Shown piece by piece: positions 45,859-53,496 of a stretch of 64,000 nt of DNA. The DNA is taken from assembly GCA_050331575.1 (NCBI GenBank), contig JBHJGS010000016.1, positions 37,904 to 101,903 on the forward strand, read 5' to 3'. The DNA comes from JBHJGS01 sp050331575 (lineage in GTDB: Bacteria; Pseudomonadota; Alphaproteobacteria; Sphingomonadales; Rhodothalassiaceae). The notes under the pieces were generated by a model. It had not been told where the DNA came from. It saw only the letters and a program-made list of their open reading frames with translations, and ran no database searches. A program made the position numbers and the translations under genes. The first letter of the stretch is position 1. Each line of letters starts with the position of its first letter.

Positions 45859-46763
45859 CAGCCCTTGCCCTTGGTCTGCGTCCGATTGGGGCGGGCTGTC
45901 TTTTCGAGAAATTCGATAATCTTGCCGGCGACGTCCACGCCTGTGGCCTTTTCCACGCCTTCCAGGCCGGGCGAGGAATTTACCTCCATGATCACCGGAC
46001 CATGATTGGAGCGCAGCATGTCGACGCCTGCGACATTCAGGCCCATGATCTTGGCCGCGCGCACGGCGGTGGACCGTTCCTCCGGCGTGATGCGCACGGA
46101 ATGCGCGCTGCCGCCGCGATGCAGGTTGGAGCGGAAATCCCCTTCAGCCCCCTTGCGCATCATCGAGGCCACCACCTTTTCCCCGACCACCAGGCACCGG
46201 ATATCCTGCCCGCCGGCTTCCTTGATGAACTCCTGCACCAGAATATACGCCTGCAGCCCGCCGAACGCCTGGATCATCGATTTCGCCGCATTGGGTGTTT
46301 CGCCCAGCACCACACCAATGCCCTGGGTGCCCTCCAGAAGCTTGATCACCACCGGCGCGCCGCCGACCATTTCCAGCAATTCCTCCGCCCGGCTGGTGGA
46401 ATGGGCGAACACCGTGACCGGCAGGCCCAGGCCCTTGCGCGCCAGCAATTGCAAGGAGCGCAACTTGTCGCGCGAGCGCGAGATCGCCACTGATTCGTTC
46501 AGCGGATAGACGCCCATGACCTCGAACTGGCGGAGAACCGCGGTGCCGAAAAAGGTGATCGACGCCCCGATGCGCGGGATCACCGCATCATAGCCGACCA
46601 GCTTTTCGCCGCGATAGCGCATCTCCGGCCGGTGCGCGGCGATGTTCATATAAACCTTCAGCGTGTCGATCACGTCGATCGCGTGGCCGCGCTGCTCTGC
46701 CGCCTCCACCAATCGCTTGTGGGAATACAGATTGGCGTTGCGGGCAAGCACGGCGATCTTCAT
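45858..46763 (-). CDS. rimK: ATP-grasp alpha-L-glutamate ligase RimK
   Basis: This 301-aa ATP-grasp ligase has the RimK N-terminal domain (MKIAVLARNANLYSHKRLVE), the ATP-binding core (VIKLLEGTQGIGVVL; FIKEAGGQDIRCLVVG) and the magnesium-binding end (VIMEVNSSPGLEGVEKATG). RimK adds glutamates to the C-terminus of ribosomal protein S6. ATG at 46763 has AAGGA upstream. It lies 10 bases after the retropepsin-like gene and is coupled to the aspartoacylase-like gene. Confidence 0.92.
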   Translation of the reverse strand: MKIAVLARNANLYSHKRLVEAAEQRGHAIDVIDTLKVYMNIAAHRPEMRYRGEKLVGYDAVIPRIGASITFFGTAVLRQFEVMGVYPLNESVAISRSRDKLRSLQLLARKGLGLPVTVFAHSTSRAEELLEMVGGAPVVIKLLEGTQGIGVVLGETPNAAKSMIQAFGGLQAYILVQEFIKEAGGQDIRCLVVGEKVVASMMRKGAEGDFRSNLHRGGSAHSVRITPEERSTAVRAAKIMGLNVAGVDMLRSNHGPVIMEVNSSPGLEGVEKATGVDVAGKIIEFLEKTARPNRTQTKGKG

Positions 46764-46773
46764 GGACAGATCC

Positions 46774-47250
46774 TTACGGCAGGGGAGTGTCGCCGGCGAC
46801 GAACGAGGCCGCGGCGTCGACAAGGCAGCGGTGCCGCAATGCCTGGCGGCCCACCAGCATGCGAAAGCCCATCTGGTCGCGGTTCGTCAAGCTCAACTCG
46901 ATGGGCCAGGACCGACCATACAGACCGATCCGGGTGCGCACCACCAGGCGCGTTTCCATTTGGCCGTTGGACGACCGCACGGTCCGCTCATCGACCACCG
47001 GCGCCTCAGCCAGGATCTCCGGATGCCGGTGTTCCTGCACCGGATGAATGGCAAAGCGCACCCACTGCGCGCCGTCGCGCTCAAAGCGCTGCGGCCGGAA
47101 CGCATGAATGGCGCTGGATTTGGCGCCGGTGTCGATCTTCGCCTTGATGCGCGGCACGCCCAGATCCGGCAAGGCGATCCACTCCCGCCACCCGACCACG
47201 AAGGACGGATGCGCCGGAACCTTGGCGGACGAGGCAGAGCGAACGGTCAT
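46774..47250 (-). CDS. RimK-associated retropepsin-like protein (pfam05618 type)
   Basis: This 158-aa protein carries the aspartic-protease-like KAKIDTGAKSSAIHA motif, annotated in many genomes as ATP-dependent zinc protease but structurally retropepsin-like. RMLVGRQAL is the second conserved part. It is the first gene of the four-gene operon with rimK. A role in removing or balancing RimK-added residues has been proposed for the family (RimB); that is not shown here. It is divergent from lon. Confidence 0.85.
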   Translation of the reverse strand: MTVRSASSAKVPAHPSFVVGWREWIALPDLGVPRIKAKIDTGAKSSAIHAFRPQRFERDGAQWVRFAIHPVQEHRHPEILAEAPVVDERTVRSSNGQMETRLVVRTRIGLYGRSWPIELSLTNRDQMGFRMLVGRQALRHRCLVDAAASFVAGDTPLP

Positions 47251-47280
47251 GGCCGGGTTTTATCGCCGGTCAGGGGGAAA

Positions 47281-47336
47281 GGCAAAACCCTCGGCGCGCG
47301 GCCTGAGAACCGTCCGCCCGGTGTCGGCGTTTTGCC
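47281..47336. repeat. Inverted repeat in the lon upstream region
   Basis: Arms GGCAAAAC (47281-47288) and GTTTTGCC (47329-47336) enclose 40 GC-rich bases between the divergent retropepsin-like gene and lon. It may form a leader structure for lon. No sigma32-type promoter was recognised. Confidence 0.3.
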
Positions 47337-47384
47337 AAAGCCGGCGCCCTGCCGGACACGATCTGCGACATCAAGGAGCTGTCG

Positions 47385-49829
47385 ATGGCTGAAGATGCCC
47401 GGCCCGTCCCGCCCGATGCACCGACACCCGGCGGTGTAAGCGCTGCGCCCGGCCACGCCCCTGATCGCGGCGAGGCCGGCCTGCCGACCGATGCCCGGAT
47501 CATCCTGCCGGTGCGCCGGATGGTGCTGTTCCCCGGCCTGGTGATGCCGATCGTGGTCGGTCGCCCGCGCTCGGTCGCCGCCGCGAAAGCTGCCTTGGAT
47601 GCCGGCAGCGAACTGGGCGTGGTCATGCAGCGGGAAGCCGATATCAGCGAACCGGGCTGGATGGATCTGCACAAGATGGGCACCACCGCGCGGATTTTGC
47701 GCACCGCTCCGGCCGGGGAAGCGGGCTTTCACATCATCTGCCAGGGACTGGCGCGCTTTTCGGTGCGCGACCCATTGCAAGATCAGCCCTATTTCGCCGC
47801 CCGCATCGACCGCATCGAGGAACCGGCGGAACGCGATGCCGAAATTGAGGCGCGCTTTCTGACATTGAAGGAACAGGCCAGCGAAGCGCTGGCGCTGCTG
47901 CCTGACGTGCCGAAGGAACTGAAATCCACGGTCGCGCGCGCGGACCAGCCGGGCCAGCTTGCCGACCTTGTGGCCTCGTCGATGGATCTGGAATCCGCCG
48001 AATTGCAAGAAGTGCTGGAGACGGTGCCGGTGGCTGAGCGGCTCGACAAGGTGCTGGCGTTATTGGCGTACCGGCTGGAAGTGCTGCGGGTGTCCCGCGA
48101 TATCGGTCAGCGCGCGGCCGAAACCATGGGCGAGCATCAGCGCGAGGCGATCCTGCGCGAACAGATGCGCGCAATCCAGCAGGAGTTGGGCGAGGGCGAT
48201 GCCGCCGCTGAGGAGGTGGAGGATCTCCGCGAGGCGTTGGCCAAGGCGGAGCTGCCGGAGGAGGTTCAGACCCAGGCCGACAAGGAGCTGAAGCGGCTGG
48301 AACGCATTCCGTCCGCCTCCGCCGAGCGCGGTATGGTGATCAATTATCTGGAAACCATCGCCGACCTGCCCTGGTCGGTCCCGGAGCGGCCGCCCATCGA
48401 TATCGACAAGGCGCGCCAGATCCTGGACGAGGATCATTACGGCCTGGACAAGGTCAAACGCCGCATCCTGGAATATCTGGCGGTGCGCAAGCTGGCGCCG
48501 GAAGGACGCAGCCCGATCCTGTGCTTCGTCGGCCCGCCCGGTGTCGGCAAGACGTCGCTGGGCCGCAGCATCGCCCGCGCCATGGACCGGCCGTTCGGAC
48601 GCCTCAGCTTGGGCGGCGTGCATGACGAGGCCGAGATTCGCGGCCACCGGCGCACCTATATCGGCGCCATGCCCGGCAACATCTTGCAGGCCATTCGCAA
48701 GGCACAGGCGCGCGACTGCGTGCTGATGCTCGACGAGATCGACAAGCTCGGCGCCGGCGGCTTTCACGGCGACCCGTCCTCCGCGCTTTTGGAAGTGCTC
48801 GACCCGGAGCAGAACAGCAGCTTCCGCGACAATTATCTGGGCGTGCCGTTCGATCTGAGCCGGATCGTGTTCATCACCACAGCCAATATTCTCGACACCA
48901 TCCCCGGCCCCTTGCGCGACCGCATGGAGGTGATCGACCTGGTCGGCTACACCGAGGAGGAAAAGGTCGCGATCGCCCGGCGTTATCTGGTCAGCCGCCA
49001 GATCAAGGAAAACGGTTTGACCGAGCAGCAGGTGGAGATCACCGACGCGGCGCTGCACAAGCTGGTGAGCGACTATACCCGGGAGGCCGGCTGCCGCAAT
49101 CTGGAGCGCCAAATCGCTGGGGCGCTGCGCCATGCCGCGGTTCGCATCGCCCAGGGCGAGGCCGAGCATGTGCGCATCGATGCCGAGGATCTACCCGGCA
49201 TCCTGGGCCCGCGCAAATTCGAAAGCGAATTGGCCATGCGCACCAGCGTTCCCGGCGTTGCCACCGGCCTGGCCTGGACCGCTGCGGGCGGCGATATCCT
49301 GTTCATCGAGGCCACCCGGGCGCCTGGCAGCGGCAAGCTGATCCTGACCGGGCAGTTGGGCGAGGTGATGAAGGAGAGCGCCCAGGCCGCCTTGAGCCTG
49401 GTCAAGTCCCGCGCCGAACCGCTGGGGTTCGATATCGAGGCAATCAACAAGGCCGATATCCATATCCACGTGCCTGCCGGCGCCATCCCGAAAGACGGGC
49501 CCAGCGCCGGCGTCGCCATGTTCCTGGCCTTGACCTCCTTGCTGGCGGACCGCTGCATTGAGAGCGATCTGGGCATGACCGGCGAGATCAGCCTGCGCGG
49601 CCTGGTTCTGCCGGTGGGCGGCATCAAGGAAAAATGTGTCGCCGCCGCGCGCGCCGGCCTGAAAAGGGTGTTGCTGCCGAAGCGCAACAAGAAGGATTTC
49701 GACGAGATACCGGAGAGCGCGCGCAACCGCTTGGAGTTTGTCTGGCTGGATAGCGTCGATGACGCGATCACTGCGGCCTTATGCGACGGCGTCGGCCCGA
49801 AGCGCGTGTTGGCCGAGGCCGACGCCTGA
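47385..49829 (+). CDS. lon: ATP-dependent protease Lon
   Basis: This 814-aa Lon has the substrate-binding LAN domain (ARIILPVRRMVLFPGLVMPI), AAA+ Walker A FVGPPGVGKTSLG, Walker B VLMLDEIDKLG, and the serine-lysine protease domain with catalytic Ser in KDGPSAGVAMF and Lys in GGIKEKCVAA. It is a full-length LonA with a ~35-residue Pro/Ala-rich N-terminal extension. AAGGAG precedes the ATG. The usual clpX/hupB neighbours are absent, so it could be a second Lon of this genome. Confidence 0.95.
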   Translation: MAEDARPVPPDAPTPGGVSAAPGHAPDRGEAGLPTDARIILPVRRMVLFPGLVMPIVVGRPRSVAAAKAALDAGSELGVVMQREADISEPGWMDLHKMGTTARILRTAPAGEAGFHIICQGLARFSVRDPLQDQPYFAARIDRIEEPAERDAEIEARFLTLKEQASEALALLPDVPKELKSTVARADQPGQLADLVASSMDLESAELQEVLETVPVAERLDKVLALLAYRLEVLRVSRDIGQRAAETMGEHQREAILREQMRAIQQELGEGDAAAEEVEDLREALAKAELPEEVQTQADKELKRLERIPSASAERGMVINYLETIADLPWSVPERPPIDIDKARQILDEDHYGLDKVKRRILEYLAVRKLAPEGRSPILCFVGPPGVGKTSLGRSIARAMDRPFGRLSLGGVHDEAEIRGHRRTYIGAMPGNILQAIRKAQARDCVLMLDEIDKLGAGGFHGDPSSALLEVLDPEQNSSFRDNYLGVPFDLSRIVFITTANILDTIPGPLRDRMEVIDLVGYTEEEKVAIARRYLVSRQIKENGLTEQQVEITDAALHKLVSDYTREAGCRNLERQIAGALRHAAVRIAQGEAEHVRIDAEDLPGILGPRKFESELAMRTSVPGVATGLAWTAAGGDILFIEATRAPGSGKLILTGQLGEVMKESAQAALSLVKSRAEPLGFDIEAINKADIHIHVPAGAIPKDGPSAGVAMFLALTSLLADRCIESDLGMTGEISLRGLVLPVGGIKEKCVAAARAGLKRVLLPKRNKKDFDEIPESARNRLEFVWLDSVDDAITAALCDGVGPKRVLAEADA

Positions 49830-49841
49830 TCCTCGCGGGCG

Positions 49842-50660
49842 TCACCCCGCCGCGCTGGCCGGCTGCACCAAAGGAGCCGGCAAGCGCTCAGGCGGGTGCG
49901 CGTCATGGATAGCCAGCACCTGTTTGACATCCGCATCCGTCAATTGCGGAAAGCTGGCATAATAAGCGCCAACCGCCTTGAACGGTGTCGGCTGCTTCAG
50001 ACAAACAATCTCATCAGCGAAGGGGCGCAAGCGGATGATCGCATCCGGCGCCGCCACCGGTGTCGCCAGAATAAGTCTCTTCGGGCGCTGCTGACGGATC
50101 GCCCGAAGCCCAGCCTCTGCCGTGGCACCGGTGGCGATGCCATCGTCCACCACCACCACGGTGCGTCCGGCGATAGGAACCGCAGCGCGACCATCCAGAT
50201 AAATTTGGCGGCGCCGCTCAATTTCCGCCAAGGCCTCCCGCTTGGCTTGCTGAAGCTCGTCGATCGAGACATCGATGCTGTGGAGCACATCCTCGTTCAG
50301 GATCAAGGTTGGGCGAAAGCCGTCTACCACGGCCCCAATCGCCAAGTCCGGCCGAGACGGCGCACCAATTTTGCGCACCATCAACAGGGCCAGCGGCGCG
50401 TTCACCTGCGCGGCCACTTCCGCGGCCACGGGCACACCGCCACGCGGCAGGGCATAGACCACGGGGCGATCATCCAAGTGATACGCCAATCGTCGGGCCA
50501 AGGCACGCCCGGCCTCGACGCGATTGGTAAAGCCAAACGCGCTTGATCCTGCTGTTCGCTCGCTGGGTGGGCGAGGCCCTCCGGGCAGATCCCCCAGCCT
50601 GGCTAAGGGGCGCGGCCGGATGGGATAAAGGCGATCGGTGGCAGGAAAAGGTTTCGGCAT
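49842..50660 (-). CDS. Phosphoribosyltransferase family protein
   Basis: This 272-aa protein has the PRPP-binding loop VVVVDDGIATGATAEAG and the type I PRTase fold (VVYALPRGGVPVAAEVA; MVRKIGAPSRPDLAIGAV). Stand-alone proteins of this type are common in stress and micro-oxic regulons; the substrate is unknown. ATG at 50660 starts after a Ser/Pro-rich region with no gene. A FixK/FNR-like box with a matching -10 lies upstream. It is convergent with lon (12 bases). Confidence 0.83.
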   Translation of the reverse strand: MPKPFPATDRLYPIRPRPLARLGDLPGGPRPPSERTAGSSAFGFTNRVEAGRALARRLAYHLDDRPVVYALPRGGVPVAAEVAAQVNAPLALLMVRKIGAPSRPDLAIGAVVDGFRPTLILNEDVLHSIDVSIDELQQAKREALAEIERRRQIYLDGRAAVPIAGRTVVVVDDGIATGATAEAGLRAIRQQRPKRLILATPVAAPDAIIRLRPFADEIVCLKQPTPFKAVGAYYASFPQLTDADVKQVLAIHDAHPPERLPAPLVQPASAAG

Positions 50661-50754
50661 GATGGGCTCTTTCGCCTGACAAGGGAAGCCTGGGAGCTTC
50701 TGGAACTCCCGACCGGCCAGGCCGTTCCGCCCAGCCAAACAAAAATCATTGGTC

Positions 50755-50795
50755 AGCTTAGTCTGCCGCGTCAGTGGCAGCGTTGACCGGCATCA
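50755..50795 (-). promoter_or_regulatory. FNR/FixK-like box and -10 for the phosphoribosyltransferase gene
   Basis: Read leftward, CTGAT-GCCG-GTCAA (50782-50795) matches the FixK/FNR consensus TTGAT-N4-G/ATCAA except at the first base. A TAnnnT -10 (TAAGCT, 50755-50760) lies at the distance expected for a box centred at -41.5. Confidence 0.5.
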
Positions 50796-50818
50796 GTCTT
50801 GCCGCAGTCCTGCCGCAG

Positions 50819-51241
50819 TCAAAGGCGGCTGCGATCGAAATCGCCCATGGCAAACCCTACCGCGCTCAGCCCCTCCGCCAAATAGTCCGCCAAAAGCGGC
50901 GTCTGCGCCAGATAGCGAGCAATGTGCTCGTGGCCCATGCCAGCAGCCTGCGCGCGCACGGCCGCCCACTCCTCCACGCCGTAATCACCGCGGCCGATCC
51001 ATGTCAGCACCAGCAGATCATACTGCTCCTGCTGCCCCAATGTGGTGATCGCCTCGGTCAATTCGGCGAAGGCAGGATTTCCCGGGACGTCCTCCAGCAC
51101 GGCGGCAGCATGATCATCGGCGGGATTGGACGCCGGATCCGGCCCCGCGGGGGCGTCCTTCACCCCGAGTTCCCGAGCCTTGACCACAATATAGAACGCT
51201 CTGTCGGGATCGATCGTCAATTCAATGACGGGGTCCGCCAT
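50819..51241 (-). CDS. DUF3775 domain protein
   Basis: This 140-aa protein is a DUF3775 member by pattern: an N-terminal strand-helix VIELTIDPDRAFYIVVKARE, an acidic linker, and a C-terminal helical part (AITTLGQQEQYDLLVLTWIG; YLAQTPLLADYLAEGLSAVG). ATG at 51241 has AAGGTGA upstream. No function is established for the family. It is on the same strand as the phosphoribosyltransferase gene, 158 bases upstream of it. Confidence 0.8.
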   Translation of the reverse strand: MADPVIELTIDPDRAFYIVVKARELGVKDAPAGPDPASNPADDHAAAVLEDVPGNPAFAELTEAITTLGQQEQYDLLVLTWIGRGDYGVEEWAAVRAQAAGMGHEHIARYLAQTPLLADYLAEGLSAVGFAMGDFDRSRL

Positions 51242-51328
51242 AATTTCACCTTTCTGTCCAGCTGCACTGATGGGAAGGACGTGGCCGGCCGGCCTTTCGT
51301 TCCGCGCGGTCCGCCACGACCGAAGTAA

Positions 51329-51369
51329 TTGATCGGCATCAATTCTTGCATTGCCGATTCTGTTAACCT
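51329..51369 (+). promoter_or_regulatory. Perfect FNR-type box and -10 before the APH-like gene
   Basis: TTGAT-CGGC-ATCAA (51329-51342) is a perfect FNR/CRP-type site, with outer A/T pairs extending it to AATTGAT...ATCAATT. TAACCT (51364-51369) is centred 31 bases downstream, as expected for an activator site near -41.5. Transcription would start near 51377. Confidence 0.6.
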
Positions 51370-51376
51370 TTTGGCG

Positions 51377-51398
51377 GCCCGGTGGTCTTTCACCGGGC
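51377..51398 (+). repeat. Leader hairpin just before the ribosome-binding site
   Basis: The 8-bp stem GCCCGGTG / CACCGGGC with loop GTCTTT ends four bases before AAAGGG. If transcription starts near 51377 this is the very 5' end of the mRNA and may stabilise it. Confidence 0.45.
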
Positions 51399-51413
51399 TG
51401 AAAGGGTCCTACA

Positions 51414-52136
51414 ATGCCCCGCATTTCCTGGCCCGCCGCGGCCCTCAACACCAGCCGGACCGCGGCGCCGATCCCGGCCCTGGCCGAGGATGCCGCCCAA
51501 ACGCTCGCCACCTTTCTGGCCGAACCCGCCAAGGCCGCCAGCCTCGGTCTGAGCGGGGCTGATGTCGATCGCTTGGCCGACGCCTTATCCGCCTCATGGA
51601 GCACACAAACCGGCCGCAGTGTCAGCGCCGCGGAGTATGTGGCGCTGCTGCAGCGGGTCCATCTGCACAATGCCCTGGCGCTGCAAGATACCAGCGCGCC
51701 TTTGCCCGCTAGCCTGGTCTATCCGGTTTTGGAGCGGGTGCAGGATACCCTGACCGCGCGGCCGGGCTGGCTCGCCGCGCCGGCCTTGCGCGGCTATTTG
51801 CAGCCGAGCCGGACCCGCGCGCTCCGGCTCGACCCGGAACCGGCCGTCCTGGTCGACCCGCTGGACGAATTGGCCTATCTGACCCTGGAATTGGATATGC
51901 TGGGCAGACGATGGATCGGCGATCGCCTGCGCGAGCATTACGAGGCCGACATTGACCGCCCCCGTTGCGAGCGGCTCTGGGCGTTCTACAGCACCTTGCG
52001 CGCCGCCATGGCCGCGCGGCTGCTGATCAATGATCCCGACCCATCGATCTGCGCCAATACCCGGCGCAGCGGCGCCAATGCCTATCTGGCGATCGCCGAA
52101 CGCCACAGCGCGCGCTTCTGCCCGCGCACCCGTTAA
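51414..52136 (+). CDS. Protein of unknown function, weakly like the C-terminal lobe of an aminoglycoside-phosphotransferase-type kinase
   Basis: This 240-aa protein is Ala-rich and helical. The segment DPLDELAYLTLELDMLGRRW followed by LWAFYSTLRAAMAARLLIND recalls the end of APH-type kinases fused to AAA ATPases, but the catalytic loop and N-lobe are missing, so it would not be an active kinase. AAAGGG precedes the ATG. The upstream FNR-type box suggests expression under low oxygen. Function unknown. Confidence 0.6.
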   Translation: MPRISWPAAALNTSRTAAPIPALAEDAAQTLATFLAEPAKAASLGLSGADVDRLADALSASWSTQTGRSVSAAEYVALLQRVHLHNALALQDTSAPLPASLVYPVLERVQDTLTARPGWLAAPALRGYLQPSRTRALRLDPEPAVLVDPLDELAYLTLELDMLGRRWIGDRLREHYEADIDRPRCERLWAFYSTLRAAMAARLLINDPDPSICANTRRSGANAYLAIAERHSARFCPRTR

Positions 52137-52443
52137 AACCGATCCGCCCAGCCGCAGCGACGCGACGCTTTTGACGCGCGCGCATCAGGGTCATGCCAGC
52201 GACTCTGTCCGTGCCGAAAATTGGCCGGAATTCAACCGCTTGGCGCCGCCCTTTCGGCCGGCTTAGGGGCCGGTTTCGTGAATTTTCCAGGTCACCGGAA
52301 ACCGGTGCTAAGCCAATCGTTTAAGGCGCGAATGACACATGCGTTTCAACAGTCTGAATGCGTCATTCATCGACGGTTCACGGTTGGTCCCCGAGCCTTT
52401 CACCACTGCGTGAGTAGGGGATTTTCGGCAGAGGAGAGAAGGT
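52137..52443. other. 307-bp gap before the YbjN-like gene
   Basis: No gene seen. It contains an imperfect inverted repeat (52330-52368) and ends in a strong ribosome site (GGAGAGAAGG). Confidence 0.4.
52330..52368. repeat. Imperfect inverted repeat upstream of the YbjN-like gene
   Basis: GAATGACACATGC and GAATGCGTCATTC match at 11 of 13 positions as inverted arms around a 13-base centre. It may be an operator or leader stem. Confidence 0.35.
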
Positions 52444-53286
52444 ATGAAGACGATGAGGCAAGTGGCGGGCCTCGCAGTCGCCTCCGTAGCCCTTTTAGTG
52501 GCAACATCGGCTAGCTTGGCGCAATCCGACGCGGCTCCGTCCGCTGTGGATAAGCGTGCTCAAATCGAACAATTGCTGCAGTCGGAATTCGCGGCGCGGC
52601 GAGAAACCCTCGACAAGCTGTTCCAGCAGATCGAGCAAGAACGCAAAGAGTTGAAGGCCTTGTCCGAGGCGCTCGCGGTGCTCGGCATCACCACGCCCGA
52701 GGCAGCGCTCCCCCCGGCCGCGCAACGTCAATCGGCCCAGCCGCCGGCCGCCGCGTCTAGCGCCCCAGCCCCAACCTCGGCCCCAACCCAGGCCCAGCCC
52801 GTGGTGCCAGCGGTCAAGGCGGTACCGGTTCCGCCGGTCGACGCCCAGCCGCTGACAGCACCCGCCAAGGGGTCGCAGGACAGCGCCCGCGCCTTCGACG
52901 CGGAGGATGTCGATGCCGTGCTGCGCAATGATGCGCGGTTCGTCAATCGCAGCGGCCAGCGATGGGAATTCTATTATAACAGTGTCCGCATGCGCGCCGT
53001 CGCCGACAGCGGCGCGGACCGGGTGCGGGTCATGGCCTATATTCGGCCCGCACGGCGGACCAAGGACAGCCAGTTGGAGCGCGCGTTGGAGGCCAATTAT
53101 GCCTCGTCCGCCGATGCCCGCTACGGCATCTCCGATGGAAAAATCTATGCGGTTTACGCTCACCCGCTGTCGGCTTTGGACGGCGATCAGCTGCGCGCCG
53201 GGCTGACCCAGGTGGCCCGCCTGGCCGAAACGTTCGGCACCACCTACACCTCCGGTGACGTCACCTATGTCGGCGACGAAAGCTGA
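52444..53286 (+). CDS. Exported protein with coiled coil and YbjN/T3SS-chaperone-like domain
   Basis: This 280-aa protein has a signal peptide (VAGLAVASVALLVATSASLAQ), a helical part likely to form a coiled coil (ETLDKLFQQIEQERKELKAL), an Ala/Pro/Gln-rich linker (~residues 80-150), and a C-terminal domain (EFYYNSVRMRAVADSGADRV; AVYAHPLSALDGDQLRAGL) of the YbjN/class I chaperone-like fold. It is followed by a strong terminator. The function in the periplasm is unknown. Confidence 0.7.
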   Translation: MKTMRQVAGLAVASVALLVATSASLAQSDAAPSAVDKRAQIEQLLQSEFAARRETLDKLFQQIEQERKELKALSEALAVLGITTPEAALPPAAQRQSAQPPAAASSAPAPTSAPTQAQPVVPAVKAVPVPPVDAQPLTAPAKGSQDSARAFDAEDVDAVLRNDARFVNRSGQRWEFYYNSVRMRAVADSGADRVRVMAYIRPARRTKDSQLERALEANYASSADARYGISDGKIYAVYAHPLSALDGDQLRAGLTQVARLAETFGTTYTSGDVTYVGDES

Positions 53287-53339
53287 GCGAACCCCATAAC
53301 CGGCTTGGCGCGGCAAGGCCGAGGATCGCGCCGCCTCTC

Positions 53340-53370
53340 CCCCCGTACCGGCGTGGTGCGGGGGTTTTTC
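53340..53370 (+). terminator. Rho-independent terminator of the YbjN-like gene
   Basis: A 10-bp GC stem (CCCCCGTACC / GGTGCGGGGG, one G-U pair) with loop GGCGT is followed by TTTTTC. It separates the YbjN-like gene from serC. Confidence 0.8.
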
Positions 53371-53410
53371 GTTGCCAGGTCCTGCGCCCGCGCGGTCGCC
53401 GCCAAGGGCG

Positions 53411-53438
53411 TTGACAAATCCCCGCGCATCTCTAGCTT
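53411..53438 (+). promoter_or_regulatory. Likely serC promoter
   Basis: A perfect -35 TTGACA (53411-53416) and TAGCTT (53433-53438) are 16 bases apart. The -10 resembles the TAGCTA of the acidic-protein promoter, which supports both. The transcript would start near 53445. Confidence 0.55.
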
Positions 53439-53444
53439 GGCTCG

Positions 53445-53492
53445 CGGGCCACGATCCCCCAACGGATCGCGCGCTCTCTGCAAGGAGAGGAC
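53445..53492 (+). promoter_or_regulatory. Structured serC leader with paired Shine-Dalgarno
   Basis: Two small hairpins can form: CGATCC/GGATCG, then CTCTC (53474-53478) with GAGAG (53485-53489), which pairs part of the AAGGAGAGG ribosome site. Alphaproteobacterial serC genes are known to carry a conserved leader (serC RNA motif); whether this is a member needs a covariance-model search. Confidence 0.4.
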
Positions 53493-53496
53493 ATAG

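Noticed and set aside
47251..47384. Heat-shock type promoter or thermometer for lon
   Set aside because: An inverted repeat exists, but no sigma32-type hexamers or pairing over the ribosome site were found.
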